Source of the DNA: Caulobacter endophyticus
GTDB lineage: Bacteria; Pseudomonadota; Alphaproteobacteria; Caulobacterales; Caulobacteraceae
Reading direction: 5' to 3'
DNA length: 64,000 bases
Assembly: GCF_003116815.1 (NCBI RefSeq)
Contig: NZ_QDKQ01000077.1
Location: 327,723-391,722 of the forward strand
Position 1 is the stretch's first letter. Every line of letters starts with the position of its first letter. Position numbers and translations under genes: made by a program. The notes beneath the pieces were generated by a model. It searched no databases. It was not told the origin of the DNA and saw only the letters and a program-made list of their open reading frames with translations. Of the stretch, positions 53,275 through 62,112 are shown piece after piece.

Positions 53275-54518
53275 CCACGGCCTCCGTCGTTCCGGAGAAG
53301 GGCACGCCCTGGCTTGGCGGGGTTATGGTCTTCGTCTTCGCGCTGACCCCGTTGCTGGGCTATGCTGCGCAGCTGGGTTTCGCGCCGTTGATGGCCCTGG
53401 CGGGGCTGCTGGTGTTGCCGGTGATGGGCAGGCCCCGGGCGCCGGCCGCGCCGGCCCTGATGCTGCTGCTGCTGGCTATCTGGGCGGCCTACAGCATGAC
53501 CTGGAGCCCGGCCGCTCCGCCGCCGGGGTCGCTCAAGGACTACGGCGACGTCGAGAAGGTGACGGCCGTGAAGCTGTTCCTGCAGCTGGCGCTTTACGGC
53601 GCCGCCGTCGCCGCGGCGCTGCGCCTGTCGGCCCGCGCGGCCGACCGAGCGGCCACGGTGATGGGCTTTGGCCTGCTGGCTCTGGCCGTGGTCGTGGGCG
53701 TCGACGCGCTGACCGGCGCCTCGATCTTTCAGAAGCTGCGCGTGCTGACCGGCGATCCGGTCCGGCCCGACATCGCCAAGATCAAGATCTCCATCGGCTG
53801 CTACGTCATGTCGGTGTTGTTCTGGCCGGCCGCGGCCGTCCTGGCGCGCCGGGGCAGGAAGGCCGCCGTCGTGCTGCTGCTGGCCGGCGTGGTGACCACC
53901 TCGGTGCTGTCCAGCGCCGACTCCTGCCTGGTGGCCCTGGCGGCTGGCGGCGCGGTCTGGCTGCTGGTCAAGGGAACCGGCAAGCTCGGCGGGCGTCTGC
54001 TGACCCTGGCCGTGGCCGCCCCGTTCGTCGTGGCGCCGATCGCGGTGCTGTGGGCGATCCAGACCGGCTTCTGGGGCTGGCTCCATGGCCTGGTCCCGCC
54101 TTCCTGGGACGCGCGTCTCAATATCTGGGCCTTCGCCGCCGATCACATCCAGGATCATCCGTTCCGGGGCTGGGGGTTGGACGCCAGCCGCACATTCGGC
54201 GACGCAGTGCCGCTGCATACCCACAACGCCCAACTCCAGTTGTGGCTCGAACTCGGCGCCGTCGGCGCGGCCCTGGCCGGCGCCTTCTTCTGCTGGCTGG
54301 CCTATGGCGTAGCCCGTGCGGCCCACACCGATCGCGGGGCGGCCGCCATGAGCGGCGCGGCCCTGACAAGCTATCTGGTCATCGGCGCGCTGAGCTTCGG
54401 CGTCTGGCAGGAATGGTGGATAGCCGTCGGCGCCCTTGCCATCATCGCCTGCGTCGTGGTGCGTCGTTCGAGCGGCGAATACAGCGATGAATTGGTCGAA
54501 CTTTCCTCGCTCGGCTGA
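53271..54518 (+). CDS. O-antigen ligase/polymerase family membrane protein (Wzy_C)
   Basis: 415 residues from ATG 53271. About eleven membrane helices (VMVFVFALTPLLGYAAQLGF, AALRLSARAADR between helices, VMGFGLLALAVVVGVDAL, LALAAGGAVWLLVKG). A large periplasmic loop carries the family signature HTHNAQLQLWLELGAVGAAL with RLNIWAFAADHIQDHPFRGW before it. Members polymerise or ligate surface polysaccharide. No other polysaccharide genes surround it, so LPS, holdfast or capsule cannot be chosen. Overlap with gor by 4 bases suggests co-transcription. Confidence 0.85.
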   Translation: MTTASVVPEKGTPWLGGVMVFVFALTPLLGYAAQLGFAPLMALAGLLVLPVMGRPRAPAAPALMLLLLAIWAAYSMTWSPAAPPPGSLKDYGDVEKVTAVKLFLQLALYGAAVAAALRLSARAADRAATVMGFGLLALAVVVGVDALTGASIFQKLRVLTGDPVRPDIAKIKISIGCYVMSVLFWPAAAVLARRGRKAAVVLLLAGVVTTSVLSSADSCLVALAAGGAVWLLVKGTGKLGGRLLTLAVAAPFVVAPIAVLWAIQTGFWGWLHGLVPPSWDARLNIWAFAADHIQDHPFRGWGLDASRTFGDAVPLHTHNAQLQLWLELGAVGAALAGAFFCWLAYGVARAAHTDRGAAAMSGAALTSYLVIGALSFGVWQEWWIAVGALAIIACVVVRRSSGEYSDELVELSSLG

Positions 54519-54601
54519 AATATAGCCGTTCGCCGCACGATTTTTGCTTTTGCCCCTGGGGTGCGCTATGAGCGCATCCCTTTAGAACCTTCGAGAAGAT
54601 C

Positions 54602-55981
54602 ATGACCGCCCGGTGGACCCCCGCGACCTGGAGAGCCAAACCCGTCAAGCACGTGCCGACGGACTATCCGGACGCGGGTGCGGTCGAGCGGGTCGAGCAG
54701 ACGCTCCGCCAGATGCCGCCTCTGGTCTTCGCTGGCGAGGCGCGCCGTCTGAAGAGCCTGCTGGGCGATGTCGCCGAAGGGCGCGCCTTCCTGCTGCAGG
54801 GCGGCGACTGCGCCGAGAGCTTCAAGGAATTCCACGCCGACAACATCCGCGACACCTTCCGCCTGATCCTGCAGATGGCGGTCGTGCTGACCTTCGCCGG
54901 CGGCAAGCCGGTGGTGAAGGTGGGCCGCATCGCCGGCCAGTTCGCCAAGCCGCGCTCCGAACCGATCGAGACCATCGGCGATGTGACCCTGCCGTCCTAT
55001 CGCGGCGACATCATCAACGGCATGGACTTCAACCAGGCCGAGCGCGTTCCTGATCCGGACCGCCTGCTGAAGGCCTACGGCCAGTCGGCGGCGACGCTCA
55101 ACCTGCTGCGCGCCTTCGCCAGCGGCGGCTATGCCGACCTCTACAACATCCATCGCTGGACCCTCGGCTTCGTCGGCGACAGCCCGCAGGGCGCGCGTTA
55201 TCGCGAACTGTCGGAGAAAATCTCCGAGGCCCTGACCTTCATGTCGGCGGTCGGCGTCACGCCCGACACCCAGCCTGACCTCAAGCGCGTGGAGTTCTTC
55301 ACCAGCCACGAGGCCCTGCTGCTGGGCTTCGAGGAAGCCATGACCCGCGTCGATAGCACCTCGGGCGACTGGTACGACACTAGCGCCCACCTGCTGTGGA
55401 TCGGCGAGCGCACCCGCCAGCTGGACGGCGCCCACATCGAGTTCATGCGCGGCGTGAAGAACCCGATCGGCCTCAAGTGCGGCCCGACCATGGAGGGAGA
55501 CGACCTCCTGCGCCTGATCGACGTGCTGAACCCCAACAACGAGCCGGGCCGCCTGACGCTGTACGGCCGCTTCGGCTCGGACAAGATCGCCGATCGCCTG
55601 CCGCGCCTGATGAAGGCCACCAAGGCCGACGGCCGCGCCGTCGTCTGGGCTACCGACCCGATGCACGGCAACACGCTGAAGGCCTCGACAGGCTACAAGA
55701 CCCGCCCCTTCGACCGCATCCTCTCCGAAGTGAAGACCTTCGTGGAAGTGGCCCACTCGGAAGGCGTCCATCCCGGCGGCGTGCACCTGGAGATGACCGG
55801 CCAGAACGTCACCGAATGCCTGGGCGGCGCCCGCGCGGTGTCGGAGACCGATCTGGCCGACCGCTACCACACCCACTGCGACCCGCGCCTGAACGGCGAG
55901 CAGGCCCTGGAGCTTGCGTTCCTGGTGGCCGAGAAGCTGAAGGCGGCGCGCGACGACCAACGCAAGGTCGCCAACGGCTGA
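54602..55981 (+). CDS. aroG: Class II 3-deoxy-7-phosphoheptulonate (DAHP) synthase
   Basis: 459 residues, start ATG 54602 with GAGAAG upstream. Class II hallmarks: WTPATWRAKPVKHVP start, FLLQGGDCAESFKEFHADNI, VVKVGRIAGQFAKPRSEPIE, LPSYRGDIINGMDF, ATDPMHGNTLKASTGYKTR and HLEMTGQNVTECLGG. It joins PEP and erythrose-4-P at the head of the shikimate pathway. A short monocistronic unit with its own terminator at 56010-56046. Confidence 0.94.
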   Translation: MTARWTPATWRAKPVKHVPTDYPDAGAVERVEQTLRQMPPLVFAGEARRLKSLLGDVAEGRAFLLQGGDCAESFKEFHADNIRDTFRLILQMAVVLTFAGGKPVVKVGRIAGQFAKPRSEPIETIGDVTLPSYRGDIINGMDFNQAERVPDPDRLLKAYGQSAATLNLLRAFASGGYADLYNIHRWTLGFVGDSPQGARYRELSEKISEALTFMSAVGVTPDTQPDLKRVEFFTSHEALLLGFEEAMTRVDSTSGDWYDTSAHLLWIGERTRQLDGAHIEFMRGVKNPIGLKCGPTMEGDDLLRLIDVLNPNNEPGRLTLYGRFGSDKIADRLPRLMKATKADGRAVVWATDPMHGNTLKASTGYKTRPFDRILSEVKTFVEVAHSEGVHPGGVHLEMTGQNVTECLGGARAVSETDLADRYHTHCDPRLNGEQALELAFLVAEKLKAARDDQRKVANG

Positions 55982-56009
55982 CCTTAAGGTCAACCTCGGA
56001 TTCGAGACG

Positions 56010-56046
56010 AAAGGGGCCCCGTGGATCAGTTCCACGGGGCCCTTTC
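56010..56046 (+). terminator. Terminator of the DAHP synthase gene
   Basis: AAGGGGCCCCGTGGA and TCCACGGGGCCCTTT form a strong stem around a 5-base loop (TCAGT), 28 bases after the stop. The right arm ends in TTTC, only a weak T-run, and the left arm is preceded by an A-run, so it may work in either direction. Confidence 0.8.
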
Positions 56047-56181
56047 AATAGTGCCCTTACGGCATGCGAAAAGATTTGTCGCAATTGCGAGGTTGCTTTT
56101 CGCAGATGCACACTCAAGACCTTCCAACGACTTGACCGCTAGCCCGGCGCTCTCCAATGGTTGTTTGAAGGGAGTGAATTT

Positions 56182-57972
56182 ATGCGTCTGCAGGCCAAGT
56201 TGAAGCGCGAGTGGCGGTTCCTAAAGGGGCTGACCCGCACCCTAAAGCGTGTGAAGTCGATCGCGCCCGACAGCGACAACCTGATCTGCGACGATCTGGA
56301 AGCTGCGGTCGATAAGTGGCGCAACAATCCCGCCATCACGTTCGAAGGCAAGACGATCACCTATGCCGAGTTGGACGCGATCGCGAACCGCTACGCGCAC
56401 TGGGCCAAGGGGCAGGGGATCACCCGCGGCCAGACCGTCGCCCTCTTCATGCCCAACCGGATCGAGTACCTCGCCATCTGGTACGGCCTTTCGAAGGTCG
56501 GTGTCGCCACGGCTCTCATCAATAACCAACTGACGGGCGCCGCGCTGGCGCATTGCCTCAACATCTCCCAGGCGCTGCACTGCATCATCGACACCGAGAC
56601 TTCGCCCTGCTTCGAGGATGTGAAGGAGCAGCTCGGCCGTCATATCCAGCAGTGGGTGCTGGGCCCCGTCCACGGCGACCAGCGCGACCTTGTCAACGCC
56701 CTGAAGAGCTGCAGCCAGCTGCGCCCCGACCGTCTGACGGCCCGCGACGGCCTCAAGGCCAAGGACACCGCGCTCTACATCTTCACCAGCGGCACCACGG
56801 GTCTGCCCAAGGCCGCGCGCATCACCCACATGCGCGCTCAGCTCTACATGCGCGGCTTCGCCGGTTCGACCGACTCGCGCGCCACCGACCGCATCTACGT
56901 GACCCTCCCGCTCTATCACGCCACCGGAGGCCTCTGCGCCATGGGGGCGGGTCTTCTGAATGGCGGCAGCATCGTGCTGCGCAAGAAGTTCTCGGCCACC
57001 CACTTTTGGAGCGACGTGGTCACCGAGAACTGCACGATGTTCGTCTATATCGGCGAGTTGTGCCGCTACCTGGCCAACCAGCCCGAGAACGAGTTCGAGC
57101 GCGCCCACAAGCTGCGCCTGATCTTCGGCAACGGCCTTCGCCCGGACGTCTGGGAGGACATGCTCGACCGCTTCAAGGTGGGCGGCGTGCTCGAGTTCTA
57201 CGGCGCCACCGAAGGCAACGTGTCCCTGTTCAACTTCGACGGCCGCCGCGGCGCCATCGGCCGGGTGCCGGGCTATCTGAAGAAGAAGTTCAACATCCGC
57301 ATCGTCAAGTTCGACGTCGAGACCGAGACGCCCGTGCGCAGCGCCAATGGCTGCTGCATCGAGGTCAAGCCGGGCGAGATCGGCGAGTGCATCGGCCACA
57401 TCGCCAGCGACGCGCGCTCCAACTTCACCGGCTACGCCGACAAGGCCGCCACCGAAAAGAAGGTGCTGCACGACGTCTTCGAGAAGGGCGACGCCTGGTT
57501 CCGCACCGGCGACCTGATGCGCCAGGACAGCGACGGCTACATCTATTTCGTCGACCGCATCGGCGACACCTTCCGCTGGAAGGGCGAGAACGTCGCCACC
57601 AGCGAGGTCTCCGAGCGCCTGGCCGGCTTCCCGGGAGTCAAGGAAATCAACGTCTACGGCGTGCCGGTGGGCGACCTCGACGGCAAGGCCGGCATGGCCT
57701 CGCTGGTGGTCGGCCCCGAGTTCGAGATCGACAACCTGGCCGAATATGTCGACCGCGAGATGCCCGCCTACGCCCGTCCGGTGTTCGTGCGCCTGCAGCC
57801 CGAGATCGAGACCACCGGCACCTTCAAGTACCGCAAGATCGACTTGGTGAAGGAGGGCTTCGACCCGGCCGTCATCAAGGATCCGCTGTATTTCCGTGAG
57901 CCCGGCAAGGGCTATGTGAAGGTCACCAAGGCGGCTTACACCAAGATCCTGGCCGGCGGGTTCAAGCTCTGA
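56182..57972 (+). CDS. FATP-type long/very-long-chain acyl-CoA synthetase
   Basis: 596 residues from ATG 56182, chosen because GAAGGGAG lies 7-14 bases upstream. Adenylate-forming motifs: YIFTSGTTGLPKAARITH (P-loop), LPLYHATGGLCAMGAGLLNG, EFYGATEGNVSLFNFDGR, WFRTGDLMRQDSDGYIYFVD and TGTFKYRKIDLVKEG with the catalytic Lys. The sequence around YGATEGN and RWKGENVATSEVSE is typical of fatty acid transport protein (FATP) relatives, which activate imported long fatty acids. It is followed 41 bases later by an esterase gene that could release such acids. Confidence 0.92.
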   Translation: MRLQAKLKREWRFLKGLTRTLKRVKSIAPDSDNLICDDLEAAVDKWRNNPAITFEGKTITYAELDAIANRYAHWAKGQGITRGQTVALFMPNRIEYLAIWYGLSKVGVATALINNQLTGAALAHCLNISQALHCIIDTETSPCFEDVKEQLGRHIQQWVLGPVHGDQRDLVNALKSCSQLRPDRLTARDGLKAKDTALYIFTSGTTGLPKAARITHMRAQLYMRGFAGSTDSRATDRIYVTLPLYHATGGLCAMGAGLLNGGSIVLRKKFSATHFWSDVVTENCTMFVYIGELCRYLANQPENEFERAHKLRLIFGNGLRPDVWEDMLDRFKVGGVLEFYGATEGNVSLFNFDGRRGAIGRVPGYLKKKFNIRIVKFDVETETPVRSANGCCIEVKPGEIGECIGHIASDARSNFTGYADKAATEKKVLHDVFEKGDAWFRTGDLMRQDSDGYIYFVDRIGDTFRWKGENVATSEVSERLAGFPGVKEINVYGVPVGDLDGKAGMASLVVGPEFEIDNLAEYVDREMPAYARPVFVRLQPEIETTGTFKYRKIDLVKEGFDPAVIKDPLYFREPGKGYVKVTKAAYTKILAGGFKL

Positions 57973-58013
57973 GCCTGGCGGAGGCCTGGTCGCCACTGGC
58001 GATCTTCGCCGCC

Positions 58014-58790
58014 GTGACGCCAAAGGACCCCGCGCGCCGCTTGGTGCGCGGGGCTTTCTATGGCGACCATCCTCGCCAGAGGCTTGACGTCTACGCACCG
58101 GCCCGTGGGGCAGGGGACTGGCCGGTGCTGGTGTTCTTCTACGGCGGGGCCTGGAACTCGGGCTGCCGGAGGGATTATGCCTGGGCCGCCCGCGCCCTGG
58201 CGGCCCAGGGCTTCGTCGTCGTCATGCCAGACTATCGGCTCCATCCCGAGGTGGTCTATCCGGCCTTCCTCGAAGATGCTGCGCTGGCCGTTCGTTGGGC
58301 GGTCAAGTATGCGCCGCGCCTAGGCGGAAACCCCGCGCGGCTGTCGCTGTCGGGTCATTCGGCCGGCGCCTACATCGCCGCCATGCTGGCCCTGGATCCT
58401 TCCTGGCTGAGGGGCGCCGATGTGGCGCCTGGCGCGGTGAAGGCCTTCGCCGGCCTCTCCGGCCCCTATGCCATCCTGCCGCTGGACGGGCCGATCACCA
58501 CCCGCACCTTTGGCCATGTCGAGGACCTGCCGGCCACCCAACCGACCAGCTTCGCCCGCGCCGACGCGCCAGCCGCCTTTCTGGCTACGGGCGAGGACGA
58601 TCACACCGTCCGCCCGCGCAACACCCGCAAGCTGGCCAAGGTTCTGCGCGCGGCCGGCGCGGTCGTCGAGGAGCAGGTCTATCCGGGTCTCGATCACGCG
58701 GCGCCGCTGCTGGCCCTTTCGCGGCCGTTCCGCCGCAAGGCGCCGGTGCTGGCCCAGATGACGGGGTTCCTGAGGGCCAAGGCGGGCTGA
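58014..58790 (+). CDS. Alpha/beta hydrolase (carboxylesterase, HSL-like)
   Basis: 258 residues from GTG 58014. The frame is open for about 14 codons further upstream (to the preceding stop region) with no ATG, GTG or TTG, so the true start may be GTG 58014 or a rarer codon; the family often begins a few residues earlier. Oxyanion motif VLVFFYGGAWNSG, nucleophile Ser in LSGHSAGAYIAAML, Asp in ATGEDDHTV and His in YPGLDHAAP. It hydrolyses small carboxylic esters. Cytoplasmic, with no signal peptide. Confidence 0.85.
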   Translation: MTPKDPARRLVRGAFYGDHPRQRLDVYAPARGAGDWPVLVFFYGGAWNSGCRRDYAWAARALAAQGFVVVMPDYRLHPEVVYPAFLEDAALAVRWAVKYAPRLGGNPARLSLSGHSAGAYIAAMLALDPSWLRGADVAPGAVKAFAGLSGPYAILPLDGPITTRTFGHVEDLPATQPTSFARADAPAAFLATGEDDHTVRPRNTRKLAKVLRAAGAVVEEQVYPGLDHAAPLLALSRPFRRKAPVLAQMTGFLRAKAG

Positions 58791-58937
58791 TCCTCACGCG
58801 GCCATCCACCGCGCCTTGCTGCGCTGCGATTGAACCCGCGCCGCATCCTGTCTATATGGCCCTGACTGAACGCGGGTCATGTGTGTGGCGACCTCGCGAA
58901 ATCCCAGTGTTTCAACGAAATAAGAAGGGGCGTCGCC

Positions 58938-59294
58938 ATGCTTCTGACCATGATGAAGGCCAAGCTGCACCGCGCCACGGTGACCCAGGCCGACCTCGAC
59001 TACGAAGGCTCGATCGCCATCGATCGTGATCTGCTGGACGCCTCGGGCATCCTGCCGAACGAACAGGTCGACGTGCTCAACATCACCACCGGCGCGCGCT
59101 TCACCACCTACGCCATCGAGGCCCCGCGCGGCTCCAAGGTGATCGGCGTCAACGGCGCCGCCGCCCGTCTGGTGCAGAAGAACGACACTGTTATCGTCGT
59201 CACCTACTGCCAGATGCCGGCTGAGGAGGCGCGCAACTACGCCCCGACCGTCGTGCTGCTCGACGAAGGCAACGTCATCAAGCAGGCCGCCTGA
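58938..59294 (+). CDS. panD: Aspartate 1-decarboxylase
   Basis: 118 residues from ATG 58938; GAAGGGG at about 58924-58930 is the ribosome binding site. Self-cleavage site Gly24-Ser25 in DYEGSIAID, producing the pyruvoyl group; family motifs ILPNEQVDVLNITTGARFTT, VIGVNGAAARLVQKNDTVIV and PTVVLLDEGN. It makes beta-alanine for pantothenate and CoA. The longer upstream frame (to 58881) is not supported. Its stop is immediately followed by the lipoprotein ATG. Confidence 0.94.
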   Translation: MLLTMMKAKLHRATVTQADLDYEGSIAIDRDLLDASGILPNEQVDVLNITTGARFTTYAIEAPRGSKVIGVNGAAARLVQKNDTVIVVTYCQMPAEEARNYAPTVVLLDEGNVIKQAA

Positions 59295-59761
59295 TGCGGT
59301 CGGCCGCCGCCCTGGCGCTCGTCCTGGCCAGCGCCCTGGCTCTGGCCGGCTGCGGCGGCTCCAAGCTGCCCAAGGGCGTCGACGACGAAGCCCTGACCCA
59401 GGCCGTGGGCCGGGCCATCGGCTCGCCCTCTACCTGCGTGCTAATCGCCCAGGCCGACGGCAAGGTGCTCTGGACCGGCGGCGGCTATATCTCCTGCGCT
59501 CGCAACTTGCCGACCTGCGAGGGCAAGACCTCCACGGCCCAGGACGTGCTGAAGGCCAACCTGGCCGGCGAGGCCAGGTTCATCAGCTGCGACAGCTCGG
59601 CTACGAACCGCGTGGGCTGGGCCATGGGTCCAATGCCCGCCAGCGAGGGCCGCCAATCCTCCGGCCTGCGCTATCTCGCCGTCATGGAAGGCGAGCGCGC
59701 CCTGCCGGGCATCGAGATCCAGGACCGCGTCGAGCGTGCCTTCGTCAACGCCGGCTTCTAA
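59294..59761 (+). CDS. Small hypothetical lipoprotein
   Basis: 155 residues. Lipoprotein signal peptide MRSAAALALVLASALALAG with lipobox LAGC before GGSKLPKG. The mature part has four more Cys and is otherwise soluble (AVGRAIGSPSTCVLIAQADG, RVGWAMGPMPASEGRQSSGL, GIEIQDRVERAFVNAGF), with no known family recognised. The ATG overlaps the panD stop by one base (TGATG), so it is co-transcribed with panD; a functional link to pantothenate is doubtful. Confidence 0.8.
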   Translation: MRSAAALALVLASALALAGCGGSKLPKGVDDEALTQAVGRAIGSPSTCVLIAQADGKVLWTGGGYISCARNLPTCEGKTSTAQDVLKANLAGEARFISCDSSATNRVGWAMGPMPASEGRQSSGLRYLAVMEGERALPGIEIQDRVERAFVNAGF

Positions 59762-59767
59762 AAAGAA

Positions 59768-59797
59768 AAGCCTCGCTCCCGGTGGGGAGCAAGGCTT
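59768..59797 (-). terminator. Rho-independent terminator of the SIMPL gene
   Basis: AAGCCTCGCTCCC / GGGAGCAAGGCTT stem with one mismatch and loop GGTG. On the minus strand it is followed by TTTTCTTTTT (complement of 59759-59767), a good T-run, 26 bases after the SIMPL-domain stop. On the plus strand there is no T-run, but it could help end the panD-lipoprotein transcript. Confidence 0.85.
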
Positions 59798-59822
59798 CCA
59801 GCTTCAAAGTTGACGCCAGTCT

Positions 59823-60563
59823 TTACGGCTGGGCCTCGTAGGTGGCGCTGACCTCGACCCGCACCTTCAGCTCGCCGCCCGAGATCGACGTGGAGTCGGC
59901 CATTTCGCGCTTGGCGTAGCCGAACATCGCCACGGGCTGCGGCGAGGGCGTGTAGCCGCCGGCTTCGTTCAGGCTGACCAGGCGCACCACCTTGTAGCCG
60001 GTGGCGCGGGCGTAGAGATCGGACTTGGCCTTCAGGGCGGCCACGGCCTTGATGCGCGCCTCGTCCTCGGCCTTCTGCGGGTTCTGGAGGCCGAAGCTGA
60101 TGCCGCTGACGGTGTTGGCGCCGGCCGAAGCGGCCGCGTCCACCGTCTGGCCCAGCTTGGAGAGATCGCGCGCCAGGATCGTCACCTGGTTGCTGGCCTG
60201 ATATCCCGTCAGGCGCGGCGGCTTGTTCTCCTCGTAGACGTATTGCGGATTGACGTTGAGGTTCGAGGTCTGGATGTCGCGCTCGGCGACGCCGGCTTTC
60301 TTCAGCGCCGCGATCACCTTGTTCATCGCCGAACCGTTGGCCGACAGGGCTGCGGCGGCGCTGGCGCCTTCGGTCTGCACGCCCAGGGTGATGGTGGCCA
60401 TGTCGGGGGCGATCACGGTCTCGCCAGTGGCCGACAGGTTGAAGGTCGTGGCCCGGAAGGCCGCATCGGCGCTGCCTTGGGCGGCTGCGGGGACGGCCGA
60501 CAGGGCCAGGACGGCGACGCCGGCGGCGATCAGGGCCGGAACGGTCGAGCGGGTGCGGATCAT
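59823..60563 (-). CDS. SIMPL (DUF541) domain periplasmic protein
   Basis: 246 residues. Signal peptide ending AVPAAAQG. SIMPL-domain features: TTFNLSATGETVIAPDMATI at the start, VIAALKKAGVAERDIQTSNL, then YQASNQVTILARDLSKLGQT, SGISFGLQNPQKAEDEARIK and a final VRVEVSATYEAQP. These proteins often protect against oxidative or envelope stress; the mechanism is unclear. Single gene with its own terminator. Confidence 0.85.
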   Translation of the reverse strand: MIRTRSTVPALIAAGVAVLALSAVPAAAQGSADAAFRATTFNLSATGETVIAPDMATITLGVQTEGASAAAALSANGSAMNKVIAALKKAGVAERDIQTSNLNVNPQYVYEENKPPRLTGYQASNQVTILARDLSKLGQTVDAAASAGANTVSGISFGLQNPQKAEDEARIKAVAALKAKSDLYARATGYKVVRLVSLNEAGGYTPSPQPVAMFGYAKREMADSTSISGGELKVRVEVSATYEAQP

Positions 60564-60723
60564 GGTTCTTGTTCTCCTGCGCGCGGGAACCCAACAGTGC
60601 GTCGAGCCGCGATTGGATCCCCTGTCGCAAACTCAACCTGAACCGCACCTTTAAGCCGCGTGCAGCCCATGCTAATCGACCGGTCCTCGCCCGCGCCGAC
60701 TCTCGTCGGCCCACGCGGCATGG

Positions 60724-60799
60724 GGGCCTGTAGCTCAATGGTTAGAGCCGACCGCTCATAACGGTCTGGTTGGGGGTTCGAGTCCCTCCAGGCCTACCA
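60724..60799 (+). tRNA. tRNA with CAU anticodon (probably tRNA-Ile2, lysidine type)
   Basis: Seven-pair acceptor GGGCCTG / CAGGCCT with a G1-U72 wobble, D arm GCTCAATGGTTAGAGC, anticodon stem GACCG / CGGTC with loop CTCATAA (CAU), T arm GGGGG TTCGAGT CCCTC, discriminator A and encoded CCA. The D-loop without an extra U (AATGGTTA) resembles E. coli ileX more than elongator tRNA-Met, so Ile2 (C34 modified to lysidine by TilS) is preferred. Met cannot be ruled out by eye. Confidence 0.85.
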
Positions 60800-60806
60800 A
60801 GTCCTC

Positions 60807-61001
60807 TCAGCTGTTGCTGCCGAGATACCTGCGCACTTCCTCCACCGACGCGCCGGCGTGTTCGCAGGCGGTGTGGAGCTGTTCCTCGCTGACGCCCAGG
60901 GTCTCGGTCCAGTAGCGGACGGAGCGAGGTTCCTGCAGGTCGATCGACGCGTCGGCGCCTTCAGCGGGCAGGGCGGGCGGAACGGATCTGACGTGGGGCA
61001 T
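60807..61001 (-). CDS. DUF3606 family small protein
   Basis: 64 residues from ATG 61001, chosen because AAAGGAGG (61007-61014 on this strand) is ideally placed; an ATG at 61049 upstream has none. The DUF3606 core is DLQEPRSVRYWTETLGVSEE followed by HTACEHAGASVEEVRRYLGS. No function is known for the family; small cytoplasmic proteins of this type are widespread in alphaproteobacteria. The stop is 7 bases from the tRNA 3' end, convergent. Confidence 0.82.
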   Translation of the reverse strand: MPHVRSVPPALPAEGADASIDLQEPRSVRYWTETLGVSEEQLHTACEHAGASVEEVRRYLGSNS

Positions 61002-61610
61002 GGCGGCCTCCTTTACGGAAGGAAGCCGCGAAGCGCCGCCGCGTTCCATGCGAGCGGCGGGTGCGGCCGCCGTCCCGCCTTGTCGGGGTAAGGCGAGACG
61101 GCGGTCGGGCGGCCTCGGGGCTGGGGGAGGAGGGCCGCGCCGTTCGAGGGCGGTGCGGTGGAGCGCCCCTCGAACGATGCCGATCCTGCCTCTCTGAACG
61201 TCGTTTGACTTGGAGGATGGCGGCCGGATTTGTCGAAACCCGGCCCATAGCCCTCTGTAGACGGCGCCGATTCAGCGATTGAACCGCCGTGACAGCCTGC
61301 GACAAAACGTCCTGCGACCGTCTCCCGATAACAAGAAGTCGGCTACTTTCAGCAATGTCAGTCGCGCGCGACATAACAATGTTCAAAAATCGACGTTTCC
61401 CTTGGTGCTCAACCAAAGCAGGTCCCGAAAATTGACATTTCTCCACTTCCGGAGGAGGTGGATTCTCGGACGCTCCACCTGAGGGAGCGCAACTTCCGCG
61501 ACCGGCTGTCGCAGTCAGTCCTAATGCTCGTTAATCACTCGGCAATGGCGAGGGTCGCAAGTCTTACGCGAGTGAGATCCTGTTCGAATTTCCAGAAGGG
61601 GCGGCCGGAC
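61002..61610. other. 609-base region without a recognisable gene
   Basis: The first 20 bases hold the DUF3606 ribosome binding site. A GC-rich stretch (61050-61200) gives way to an AT-rich part (about 61300-61440) with a TTGACA at 61432-61437 but no good -10 at normal spacing. A small hairpin CGCTCC / GGAGCG lies at 61471-61489. GAAGGGG before 61611 is the ribosome binding site of the pilin gene. Most likely the regulatory leader of the pilus operon; open frames here have no coding character. Confidence 0.6.
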
Positions 61611-62111
61611 ATGAGGAAAATAGCGACTTCAGTTTTCGTCGTTGGCACGATGGCGTTCATGGCTATGTCTGGTTCGGCGTCTGCTGCGACGGCGTCGAGT
61701 TCTTTTCAAGTCAACTTGACCATTCAAGGCGAATGCAAGGTGCAGTCGGCCTCGAACGTGAGTTTCGGCTCGCACGGCGTCATCGACGCCAACATCGACA
61801 CCACCAGCACCATCGGCGTCCAGTGCACCAACTCCACCCCCTATACGGTCGCTCTGAGCGCCGGGGCGGGCACCGGCGCCACGGTGGCCGCGCGCAAGAT
61901 GACCAGCGCGGCCAATGACACGGTCGGCTACGCCCTCTACCGCGACGCGAGCCGCACCCAGGTCTGGGGCGTGACGCAGAACGTCGACACCCAGGCCGGC
62001 ACCGGCAACGGCGCCGTGCAGTCCTACACCGCCTACGGCCGTGTCTCGGCCCAGACGACGCCGGCCCAGGGCGCCTACAGCGACCTCGTGGCGGTGACGA
62101 TCACCTACTGA
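61611..62111 (+). CDS. Spore coat U domain pilin (Csu-type, CsuA/B-like)
   Basis: 166 residues from ATG 61611 (GAAGGGG 9 bases upstream). Signal peptide ending GSASA; mature SCPU domain with paired Cys (GECKV and VQCTNSTPYTVALSAGAG) and the family end YGRVSAQTTPAQGAYSDLVA then VTITY. Such proteins are the major subunits of archaic chaperone-usher pili used in surface attachment. First gene of the cluster, one base from the chaperone gene. Confidence 0.88.
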   Translation: MRKIATSVFVVGTMAFMAMSGSASAATASSSFQVNLTIQGECKVQSASNVSFGSHGVIDANIDTTSTIGVQCTNSTPYTVALSAGAGTGATVAARKMTSAANDTVGYALYRDASRTQVWGVTQNVDTQAGTGNGAVQSYTAYGRVSAQTTPAQGAYSDLVAVTITY

Positions 62112-62112
62112 C

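Noticed and set aside
60724..60799. Initiator tRNA-Met
   Set aside because: The anticodon stem lacks the three consecutive G-C pairs of initiator tRNA, and the acceptor ends are not initiator-like; Ile2 or elongator Met remain.
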